From the NCBI GenBank assembly GCA_025331435.1, contig JAIWNI010000109.1:1-64000 (forward strand): a stretch of 64,000 nucleotides of DNA. Direction: 5' to 3'. This DNA comes from Choanephora cucurbitarum (Eukaryota > Mucoromycota > Mucoromycetes > Mucorales > Choanephoraceae). The position numbers and the translations under genes were made by a program. Under the pieces are notes generated by a model. It was not told where the DNA came from, made no database searches, and worked only from the letters and a program-made list of their open reading frames with translations. Each line of letters begins with the position of its first letter. Within the stretch, counting starts at the first letter, position 1. Below are positions 1 to 10,907 of this stretch, piece by piece.

Positions 1-322
1 TTCTAGCACAAAACAAGATAATGCATACTTTTATTTAAGAGGTGCCAATTAGTTCTCGCTTTTTTTCTTTCTCTTTCACACATTTGAATGCTTTAATCTT
101 GTATTTTTTTCTTTTCAACTTTTTCCTCGTAAAGATTTATACTACTCGCTCCTTATAGTACATACTTTACAAAGCCTTCTCCTTATCCTTCCCTTCCTTT
201 TTTTAATATACAGACACTCTTTTAACCACCAGCTAATCAAGCTAGCTTCAAACTACATCTCCTTCAAACCAACCCCCTCTCTCTTTTTTTAGAACATTTT
301 TTTTTTGCATTTAATATCTAAC
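1..322 (+). promoter_or_regulatory. Upstream/leader region of bHLH gene
   Basis: Non-coding, pyrimidine-rich DNA with several T and CT runs just before the ATG at 323. This is typical of fungal core promoters and 5' leaders. I see no recognisable gene and no convincing specific operator. Confidence 0.4.
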
Positions 323-1464
323 ATGAGTCAACAACAAATGTCTTCTTCTGATTACCAAAACAATTTTAACATTGGCTCTTACTCTTCCCAAGGCAAACTG
401 GACATTTCTGAGCAATCTATTGTTTACCCAGGTACAATGGAATGACCAAATGTCAATTCATTTACTTACACATTCGTTAGGTTCCTCATTTTACGTCTCG
501 CCTATGACAAACACCCAACCTTCGCCTTCTGCTTCTTACTATTACGATAATCAGCAGCATTATTCTCAGCAATCTCATTTTATCCAACAAGGAAGTCCTG
601 AATCGACATTCATGTCTACTTCTCCACCAACTCAACATGGAAAATTGAGCACTTGCTCTCCTTCGTCTATCATGATTCAAGACCCTCCAATGTTGGTTGC
701 TTCTTCTTCTTCTACCACGACCGCATCGACTATGTCTTCTTCTTCGGTTGAATTCTTAAATGAAGCTTTTGCCAAGGCTTCTTCTTTGCCCGAATCCTTT
801 TATCCTGAATTCTTGCAGTATTCCAAAGAAACATATGAGCAATCTACTGGTGGCGGTCCTAACCGTAAGAAGCAGAAGAAAGCAAGCGACAGCAAAGAAG
901 ACAACACTTCCAACTTCCAGCAAAATCAAAAAGATGATTCTGACAATGATGAAGATACCACTAAGTAAGTACTTAGAACAGCTGCTAGATATGAACATAA
1001 TACTAATCAATTCCTTTTTGTCTAACAAACAGCAACAGCAACTTGTCATCAACTGAACTTCGCAGACAAATTCATATTCAATCTGAACAGAAGAGAAGAG
1101 CACAAATCAAAGATGGTTTTGAAGAACTGAGAAATGAATTGCCTGCCTGTTTGAACAAGAAAATGAGCAAAGTAGCCTTATTACATCGCAGTAAGTTTAT
1201 TGATATACTCTTTTCTACTTCAGCTTGCTGACTTGACTTATCTTTTCTAGCTGTGCAGCACATTCAACACTTGAAAGAAACCCAAATGTCTATCTTGTCT
1301 GAATTAGAAAGATTGGTTCATGAGAATGAGCAACTTCGCAAGTAAGTCTGCTTAAAACATTTATCATCAAAACAAACCCAACTAACTGTTGAATGATTAG
1401 ATTTCAAGAGGGTGTCCTTCAAAAGCAGGCATTGGAAAACATGTATACCATGACAAACATGTAG
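323..1464 (+). CDS. bHLH leucine-zipper transcription factor, Mlx/Mondo-like
   Basis: Five exons rebuilt from splice sites: 323-431, 481-964, 1033-1190, 1251-1341 and 1401-1464, giving 301 residues. The first 200 residues are low-complexity Ser/Gln/Thr-rich, as in activation regions. A basic helix-loop-helix begins near residue 200: the basic stretch RRQIHIQSEQKRRAQIK has the His...Glu-x-x-Arg E-box-contacting pattern and the HxxxEQKRR signature of the Mlx/Mondo group. Helix 2 (KVALLHRTVQHIQHLK) runs into a short leucine zipper that ends the protein. A Lys/Arg block (RKKQKK) before the bHLH may serve as nuclear signal. The family binds E-box DNA as dimers and often links sugar status to transcription; the regulated genes cannot be read here. 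Start choice: the ATG at 323 is needed because the 49-nt first intron joins it in phase to the downstream frame. Confidence 0.85.
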
Positions 1465-3906
1465 AACTGTTATTATTTTGCATCTCACAGCATCAATATT
1501 CATTTTGAACATACATATAGTATTATTTATACAAAGGCTCATATACATACAGCTGTATGTATTCTCACACTTAATTAATTTGCATTCTACACTTTGTTCT
1601 TTAAAAACTTCTCAACCACTTACACATTAGCATTTTTTCTTCCTTGCTTTGCACAAATACTCATACACACATATCCATCTCAATACCTATAGAAAACCTT
1701 TATTCCCTTTGTTTTTTTTTCTCCCTCTTCGTTTTTCATTTGCTTATCCACTTTGTTCTTTTCAAAAATAAGCTAAATACACTAATAAATTTTTTGAAAT
1801 CAATACGTAATGGGTAGAAAGCAAGTGTTACAAGCTTATAGAAACTTAATTCTCTTCCCTATGAATGCCTCGAATAACATGATACGGCTTTGTTTGGTGT
1901 GTGCTTCTTTTTGACAGCTGCTGCTCTAAATAAGCTCACAGCAATATTGTTGCATTTGCAGCTTTGATAAATAACCTTTTCTACCAAGAGATTTGCAATC
2001 TGCATGGTCTAGAAACATGGTTTTAATTTAAACACATATAAATTGTTATTTTTTCTTACTAACACAAAAGACTCAAAACGAAAGCTTTAGTTGTGCCGCG
2101 CTTATCACTATTATGTTTGACAAATCAGATGCACAAAACGTGCGTTGGTGTGCTCAGACATAACGGTGTTCGAATCTCACGCTTTAAGAATACAATGTTC
2201 TTGGTTACCCAATCAAAGGCTTCTTCTATTTAGTTAACAAATTACATTTAAACTCTTTTTTTTTGTCACCCCATCATTTTGGCCGTGAGCAGATAAAGAG
2301 CACCTAAAAAGTCAAATTGTGCCAACAAGAGTTTAAGATTGGAAGAATCAGATGTTAAGCTATAATTGTTTGTAGCATCATAATGAACAATGAAGTAAAT
2401 TACGGAAAGTCTTTTGACCATGATATGAGTCATGTATTTTATTTAGTTTTCTGAAGTAATAATTGTATAGTTGCTTTATTTCCTTAGTAGTAGCACCATT
2501 ATAAGACAGCATTTAGGTAGTCTAAAATCATTACTAGGTAGCAATACGTTTTTATTGAAATTGCTAGTCAAATAAATTTTGATACATGGCATGACTATTC
2601 TCTTGTAGCTAATAATATGAACCATGCGTTAAAAGGAGTCTGTCTGTCTAACAATTCTGTGCGTGGCGCTTTGCAACGTTGTCGCTTATGTGGCACTGTC
2701 GCATAGAAAGCCACGTGGTGACACTCGAAATGTCAATGTTTAACAAAACCATCTATACTTCTAAAGAAACTGAATTAGTGGATTAAAGATACTAGCTTTA
2801 TTTTGAGTTAGACTTGTAGAAATGCAGCAGTTAGTTAAAGAGAATAATGCTTAATATTGGAAAGCGCTATAACGGATTTAAGCCGTCTTGATGAACAGCT
2901 AATCAACTGCTAGTAACGGTCTTAATTTACATGTTCTTTCTGACTAAATAAGCATTAAGGGAAGCTACTCATCTCATTACTGTAAGCTGGGAATTTGACA
3001 AAATGATTAAAATTGATGATGTTAAAAGAAATGAAGCGGGTGTTACCGAAGTATATAATGAGAACTATAGCGATCGTTTGAAGTTTTCTTAGCACTTATG
3101 TATTTTTAGGTTGACCTAGCTTTTACATAAACATGAACTACTGAGATAGGCAGACTGTGGAGCGTAAGCGATCAACTCCAAAAGCTGGGATCCATAATGG
3201 TTTCTCTTATTTTCTTGTAGAAGTAGCTTCAATCTAAATGATTATGGGCAGCAATCTTCAAATTATCTGTGTTTTATCTAGCATTTTTCAATTCAATCAA
3301 AATACACATCCAGAAGGAGCCGCTGTAGTTTTTTTATCACCTTTCTATGACAAATTCCATAACTTTATGAAACACCAAGGATTACACGCATAATTCATAT
3401 GCTGCTGCAAGAGACAGTCTTTTGCACAAGCAATTCAGTGTTTAAGTTGATAGCTAACTGTCGAAAGCAAACTTAAAACACACTAGTTTTTAAGCATCAG
3501 TTAAATCTCTTCACTTCTAGATAACCATACAAGTAAAAAAAAGTCTTTAAAAAAGCAAAAACCAACAACATGCTATCCATTGATTGGTGCTATGACTCTC
3601 TGACGAATGCGGTGATTTTGAATTGCAAAGTTGTTGTTTGAGCTATCTGACAAAGAGCCTAGGAAGGCAAATAAGGAAAGGTGCAGTGTTGATAGAATAC
3701 AAAAGCGACAAGCTGAATTGGAAAAATTGTATTTCTTTGTTGATTTCTACAGACACCAACAATTTAGTGTCTAAATGAATGTTTAGTGTATTTGAGGATG
3801 TACCAATTAGTTTTTATTATAACGTGATGTCGATATACTCTTCAATGATAAGTTTTGTGTAGCAACTACTGGAGACTGTACTTTTGTTTTATAAAAAAAA
3901 ACTTAT
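1465..3906. other. Intergenic, 2.4 kb, no gene seen
   Basis: AT-rich DNA between the bHLH gene and the 3' end of the Iml1 gene. All frames are densely stopped and I find no paired splice signals, tRNA fold or clear repeat. The left part (to about 1800) is a plausible 3' flank of the bHLH gene. Confidence 0.5.
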
Positions 3907-6900
3907 TTATATGTTACTGGGTGCATCTTGAACAGACTCGGATAAAGAGGAGCTTCGATTAAGAGTTGTATTGAAAGATGCGCTATGAACAGAGGGCGAT
4001 CTTGCTATTGGTACCATTTTTTCAAAAGGATTATTGCTAAAATCAGGGGAGGGAGCCGACACAGTAACGGTGATACTAGAAGGATGCGAATTTAAAGTGA
4101 TATCAGCACTACTTGTATTAGGATTCACAGGAATGTCAATGAGAGTAGAAGTATTGGTTGTTCCTTTTTCATCTTGGTTATTGTCATCCATGTTAGAAAT
4201 GGGGTTTTCATGTTCTACAACAGCACCGCAGTTCTCAAAGACCCAAGCGTCTAAACTATTGGGATCTAAGCCTTGCAAAAAGTGGGTACGTGTCTTTTCC
4301 CAAAATTCGTTTAACCAATTGGGATCAGAGCAATGTTCTTGAAATGTGTTCCTTAGTATGTCAGGGTGACACATCTGTGTAGAAGGCTGTCTTCGGTTAG
4401 CAATCAAGATTGGCGAATGGTTTGTGTATAGTCTATTATTAACCCAATAAAAGCCTTGCTTGTCTGGTCGTATTTGTACAAATGCGACACCTGATTGATG
4501 AATATATTGATCATATTTGTATACTTCCTTGATATTAGAATATTCTAGATCTACACCCTCAGACTTTGCACGTTCGAAATTAAAGTCAGCCTCTACATCC
4601 AGCACAAATTGTAAATGACGCACGAGTGCGATTTCGTAGAACTGAGCGGGAACCTCTATTTTGGACTTTGCAATTAGTTCATCTACTGAAGGTGGTGGCA
4701 CAGCCATAGGAATAGGTACAGGGCACTGGAAGGGATTATTGTTTTCAGAATCTTCGAAGGCTTGATCAACAGAACCTTCAACAAGCTTGAGTCCACATCG
4801 CTCAGCTTGTCGGCTCCAGTTCTGCACAAGCTCTTGAATGAGCTGTGCTGTGCAACCTAGCCAATTCAGTTGAATATGATAGCAATTGTTAGGATTGTGA
4901 ATCGTATCGTAGTGTAGGATAGCGGTTTCACGACGATCACTCTTTTTGTATGGGTCCACATCAATGATCATCGATCGAGTCATTTCAAATTCAATGCGCT
5001 TTAAAGATGTATTGGATTGAGTACTTGGTATTTGACGAAGCGCATGGTCGTTGCTTTCTTTGACGTTCGATTGTTCATTACTACCTAAATGCTTGCGATT
5101 GTTTGCTTTTGACATTCCCGATATCTTCTTTCTTTCAATCGCAAATTCCTCATGAATTGTGTAGAAATAATTGCCGTCAATGAAGCTATGTCGTTTTGTT
5201 GCCGAAAAAAACAAAGGCGGTTTTCTTTGCATAAGAGAATTGCCAAATTGCACTGCTTGTTCCCTGGTTGAGATATCCTCAATCTGAGTAATTATCCAAT
5301 CCACAAGCTCAGTACCTGTAAAAACATCATTGTATATTCTGAAATGCCAGCGTCGGTCCATAATTTTGATACCATATTTAGGATCTTGCAATACTGAAGC
5401 AATGTCTTTTAACTTGGAATCCTTTGTCAAACTGGGTCCACTCATCATGGATGACAACATGCTGTTGGATTTAGAATCACCTAGATAGGCAGCCGGTTTC
5501 ACAGCATCACTGGCTACAAAAGCTGATGGATCCATTGTAGTTAACTTGATGCCTAGATCTGAGAATCCAATCTCTTTTTTTCGCTTTTTCTGCAGCTCCT
5601 CCCTCTCTTCAGGTGTCAGCCATTTCGCTTTGCGAATGTTTTGAATCCATGCTTCAAACAGAGCAATCCGTTTCTCTTCTTCATCTAGGTGGTCATGTAA
5701 AGAACTTGTTAAAATTGTGTTTGTTGGGAGTGTTTCTCGGGGAATGACAATAAATCGGGCGCGCCAGAATCGCAAATTATCAGTTAGTTCTTCTTGGTAG
5801 CCAGCTACTAGATGATCAAGATAATTCCATGCATACAATAAACTAGGATAATTAAATGTAACAATTTTGGGTCGATAAGTAGGCATATTTTTTGGCCAGA
5901 TAGCACATTTATAGTTGGCTTTGTTGACGTCGAACTGAATCATCTGAACATAACGACGAACTTCTACGTTTTGGCCTGATGAGTCAAATGTCAATTGATG
6001 AACTTGGTGTCCCATAGAGAGCCACCATACCATATTCTTCCATTTTGTCCGTTTTTCTTCTTGCGTCGCCTTTGCTACGGCAGGCATGTTGCTTGCTCCT
6101 GTTGGCACTAGCTTAGTACTGCCGCCAATAGCCATAGTAGTGGCCAAGGTGGTCGCTGCATTATGATTATTTGAGGGACTACCACTAGACCGTACCATAG
6201 TGGTTGTGGTGTCTGTCTCTTTGCCAGCAATAGGTGCATTTGCATTTTCCTTATTATGCGCGTGATGAAAGCCTCCACCAAGAGCTGAAATTAAGCTGTC
6301 GCCTTTAACTGCAGCCGCCTTAGAATAGAGAGAGCTGCCAGTGTTATCGACAATGATCTGAAATCCTTGTGCCAATCTTTGACTCAGCATTTCAATCAAC
6401 AGGTTTTCAGTCTTCTTGTGTTCAGAAAGGCTTCGATCGCCTGCTTGGTATAGATTAGCATCCTCACTAGCAGATACCGTATACATGTAATGATTGTATC
6501 TTCGAGCCAACTCTTCATTGGAAGGAAAATAGTCAGTTGTTAAAGGCAGACAAGCAGGTGTAGTCAATGACTTCCAATATACAACAGGCCCACTGTTCTC
6601 TTTGGCTTTTGGTAAAGCATGTTGCCATCGCCGAAGATGACATGTGAATAGACTCTGATTATCCATTGGGTTGCAAGGATTGATTAACATGTGTCTATAA
6701 GGATTGTTTCTATAAAAGTTATGCGATGGCGAAGATCGATTCATGTTGTTGATCCCTCCTGCATTGCCACCAACACTTGTTCGCATCAAGTCACTATTAC
6801 CCGACTGTTTGTTGATAGATGGAAGGCTTCCAGAGACCGTTCCTTGTCGTGGAGATTGATTAGGAGCCTTTTTTGTGAGATCCGTTCGACCTCCAATTCC

Positions 6901-9848
6901 TTTGTTGTTGATGGGCACAGGGTCAACTGTACTTGAGCTTGCAATCGCATAATCATCTTCTTCATTATTAGATTGGCTTGTTATCTGAAGACTTTGTTGT
7001 TTTTGTTGCTGTTGTTGTTGCTGTTGCTGTTGCTGCTGCTGTTGCTGCTGTTGTTGTCGTTGATGCTGCTTGTGTTGTTGCTGCTGTTGTTGATTGTGGT
7101 GATATGCTGTAATAGCTAGAGAATGATGCTTGTTGCCTGCATCCATGCTATTTACTGTGCCTCTACGTAACGATCGAAATCTAGAATTTGTTTCTTCTCT
7201 AGTGTTATAGGTGGGAGAGCCTTTGAAAGGATCCCATGCGTTCCTTTCATCTTTTCTGGAAGTGTTACTGCTGTCAAAAATGCCTTTGGCACCCAATTGT
7301 TGAGACTGAGACAAAATAGAGGGGATTCTGCGATGATCAGATGGGTGGTGCCAGGTCTTTATAATGCAAACAAAATTTTCATTTAGGTAACTGAACTGCT
7401 CATTTTTCTAAAATATATACTTACAGTTGTTGACTTTTGCCTAGTATTTTGCCATATTTCGTTGCCCGAGTTATTGTTGCTATGGATTTCAGGACTATCT
7501 AAAGAGTTCTTTGTTGAATGAAGCATTTTGCTTGATTTGGGAAATCCCTGTGAGGCGCCTGTAGAAACAGGACGTTTATTAAATCGAGGTTCTAAAGTTG
7601 ACTTGAATACAGAACTATCATGACTGTCATAATGACTAACAGATCTCTCAAATGGTTGATCCTGCTTTTGGCTATCATTTGAAGTGAAAAGTGAATGATG
7701 TCGCATACTGCTGGACATATTAGCAGATTTAGAGAGATAACGTTCGGCATTGTTTGTTTCAGAGCTCGCCTTTTCGTCCTCACTTGTGCGCGGTTTTTCA
7801 TTAAGACTATTGCTACTTCTTTGAGGCTTGATCGTCTTTCTTTTGTGCTGCTGACTCAAATCTTCGCCAGGATTTGAATCAGTTAGATAAGGAATGTATA
7901 TGCCTTGTAAGTCATGTTCCATAATGCCCATCATCTGAAGCTCATACATTTTACATCTTGTCTTGTATTTATCTTGCTTCAAGAAACGCCCTGTTTCATG
8001 ATGATAGAAACTGCAGTCTATCCAATGAGGCACTGCATAGTATTTTTCAGTTGGAGCGTCTTTGGAGTCTCGATAGAGTGGATCAATATGTCCTATTTTT
8101 TGATTGGAACTTGTGAATATAGTTGTCTTTTCAGGCGAATTGCCGCCTAAGAATGACTTTCTCTGAGGCGCCAAAGTATCTGTAGCTGCACTCATATCAG
8201 TTTCTCCAGTAAGAGGCGCATCCATATAGGCCATGAGAGGTGTGATGTGGAGTGGTAAAGGGGATAGACAGACTAGATCCATGGCAATACCATTATCCGT
8301 CATTCGCTCATTAGTTAAACGCAACAGCTTCTTATTGACTGAAAACTTGCCAACGCCAGGTGTAATCAGAATGATAGACAGACCTGTACGCATCAAATCT
8401 CTATCAACGTAGTGCTTGTCAAATGGATTGAGTGCCAAATTGATGGCCTCTAGCACATTGCCATCATAGGCTGCAGAGATCTGGCCGTTGAGCACCTTAC
8501 GATCGCCTTCTGAACGTAGCAGAATTTCTGGTTGAAAGTTAAGCTGCTCTTCTTTCAAAGGGCCAATGATACTCATCCAGTCATCCGTTGTTTCCCAATC
8601 TGCCAACACCTTGTAAAAGTCTTTGTAATATCGACCATCACTTGCCTGATTGATTAGTGGATCGTCCGTATTGGACTCATAGTATATGCGGGTGAATAGC
8701 ACAATGGACACAACATGATTTGCGCCTTCATCCTTCCACCGGCTAAACAGATTTGGCAGGAAATTACTCACTGCCTTTTCAAAATATAGCTCGCCATCCT
8801 CATCAAATTCCCACATCTCTTTTGACATTTGTATGAATAGAAAGAATTTAGCAGAAGCTGATCGAAATATCATCTTTGTTGTTTCTGTAATGTAGCCTGA
8901 AGTGATTTGTTCATCATTGGAAAAGAGGCGTTTTACTGTAGCTTTGATCGATCCTACAAACAATATTTTCTTCTCATGATAAACGCAGGTGCCCTTTAAA
9001 CTTTGTTGTAATCTCCACATATCACTTCGTCCAAGATACTGCTCTTTGAAGGCTAGTTCAACATGATCTAATGCTACTTGCAATGGATCAATCTATAAAC
9101 CCAGCGTAAAGAGTTAACAAAGACAAGGTATACATGCTGCTTGCTACTTACTAATTCAACATAAACTTCTTGCCTCGATCTCAGACTAAATCGATCTGCA
9201 ATATCTTTTGAGATTGAAAGCTGATAACAAAAAAAAAATATTTAACATCTGCATTAAAACAAAAATGCAACAATATACCTGAAGCTGCTGTTGTTTGGCT
9301 AGACTTTCTTTATCGGCAGAATGTCCTTTGACGATTACAGAATCCAATTTTAGATTAAGAGGATTGTCCTTTAGGTCGCCTAGAGTACTCGATTTCCGTG
9401 CTTGATCTGAGGAAGGTTGAGCTTGGTTCTGTCTAGTTGATTGAATGTGATCGGTCTTCTTGGAATCTTGTTGATCAGACTTTAAACCTATAATTGCTTG
9501 CGTATGTTGCCCTTGGCCCTGCAGCTGTTGTTGTCCTTGATTGTGTTGCAGCTGTTGCTGTTGTTGCATTTGGTTTTGTTGTTGTTGTCCTTGATTCTGC
9601 TGTTGTTGTTGCGCTTGATTCTGTTGCTGTTGTTGTGCTTGTGAACCTTGACTTTGCTGTTGTTGTTGCGAGGCATTGCGTGGACAGTGAATTCGCAATA
9701 GTTGACCGTCTCGAAAGTTGGGGAACATCTCAGGATTAACAATGGCATCATGATTGCAGTTAGTGCTATGATCGTGTATCCATAGTACGATTGGCTTTTG
9801 AGACAATAAAAAGCCCCGGGACGTTGTGTTTGTTGTGGCTGAAGCCAT
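3907..9848 (-). CDS. IML1: Iml1/DEPDC5 homolog, GATOR1 (SEACIT) subunit
   Basis: Four exons on the minus strand: 9848-9279, 9220-9152, 9092-7425 and 7356-3907, giving 1918 residues (yeast Iml1 and human DEPDC5 are about 1600). Iml1 works with Npr2/Npr3 at the vacuole as GTPase-activating complex for the Rag/Gtr GTPase, restraining TORC1 when amino acids are scarce. Seen: the N-terminal Iml1 region with the conserved block around EQYLGRSDMWRLQ. A DEP domain lies near residues 1430-1510 (DRRWHFRIYNDVFTGTELVDWI), and the C-terminal Iml1 region follows it. Extra length comes from two poly-Gln segments, in exon 1 (about residues 60-125) and exon 4 (about 857-888), plus Ser/Asn-rich linkers. The exon 3-4 junction uses an AAAG acceptor at 7357; it keeps phase but is the least certain junction. 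The ATG at 9848 opens the first exon; the next gene-like unit upstream is divergent. Confidence 0.9.
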
Positions 9849-10907
9849 ATATAAATAAAGAGGATATGCGTGCGTGTGTGGTCTGCTAGAAACGAAAGGG
9901 AAAAATGCTTAATTTTGCATTTGAAAGTCCTGCTGTTAAACATACCTTTTACAGTCTAGATTTGGACACATACTACTAAGAATCCAAAATGAAAAAAAAA
10001 TTGGCATGTAGAAGGGTTTCGTGAAAGAGCTGTTTAGGCATTAGCTAGATCGAGATCTTTGGGTATTTATTTGTTACAAAGGTAGATTAAATTGTGTATA
10101 CCGAGTTTTATCCAACTTGAAGAAAAATGAAATATCACAAATATCATTTGGAGATACGTCAAACGCAATATGCCATACTTGAGATTCATCTCGGACTCAA
10201 AAAAAATTAATGTTCTCTGCTAATTAAAAAAAAATACCTTTTGAAAACGTTGGTATTTTTACTCTGTGTCTCATCTAAGACTAATAATTAGAATATGACT
10301 TTTTGAGCCAATAAAAAGCCTTCCCTGAATAATTGTGTTTATGACTACTGTAAAATAGGCATTTTGAAGCACGGAAAGAACAAACTTCTCACAAAGGTCC
10401 TTAATACAATGATCCTCCTCTTGTGTCCACTAAGGCTGCAGGAGGTAGGACACACTACTATCTTTTATATAAGTATCAAACCAATATCATTTTAAATAAA
10501 AACGGTTTCTTCCTCCTAAAATACTAAATTGGTCTTAACAAGTACAAGCGGTTCTAAGCTAGAACTGAAGAAATCTATTATCAAGTCCTTCTAAAATGTA
10601 AGATCCCCAAGCGTCTAAAAGCACAGTGTTTTGTGCCTCATCCCTCCTATAATAACATAAAACTCATTGCTGTATTTTCTTTGTCTTTTATTTTGTATAT
10701 CTATTGTTGTATGAATAAAGATTTACAGCCCATTCAAGTTCTCTTTTCAACCCGCAACACCTCCCAGAATCTTCTTAGCTTTGCCTAAGGACTATTTTAT
10801 GTGTGTTTATGTTTTCGTTCCTATACATCAGATACTTGAGTTTTCTTTTCTCAGTTTTTCTTTCTTTTGCTTTTTAACAACTGTTAAATAATTTTCTTTT
10901 TTGCACA
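9849..10907. other. Intergenic between Iml1 gene and Fanzor remnant
   Basis: About 1.06 kb, shared between the Iml1 5' flank and the left side of the Fanzor unit. It holds an AT-rich nested inverted repeat at 10193-10309, listed separately. No coding potential is apparent. The left boundary of the Fanzor element must lie here but shows no obvious terminal inverted repeat. Confidence 0.45.
10193..10309. repeat. Nested inverted repeat, possible MITE or cruciform
   Basis: Inner arms AAAAATACC (10230-10238) and GGTATTTTT (10252-10260) pair perfectly around a 13-nt loop. Outer arms near 10193 (GGACTCAAAAA) and 10297-10309 (reverse complement GGCTCAAAAAGTC) pair imperfectly. The whole is about 117 bp and very AT-rich. 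It may be a small non-autonomous element or simply a low-complexity palindrome. Confidence 0.4.

Noticed and set aside
2130..2200. T-arm-like GGTGTTCGAATCTCAC suggesting a tRNA
   Set aside because: The stem does not pair properly and no acceptor, D or anticodon arms could be fitted upstream.
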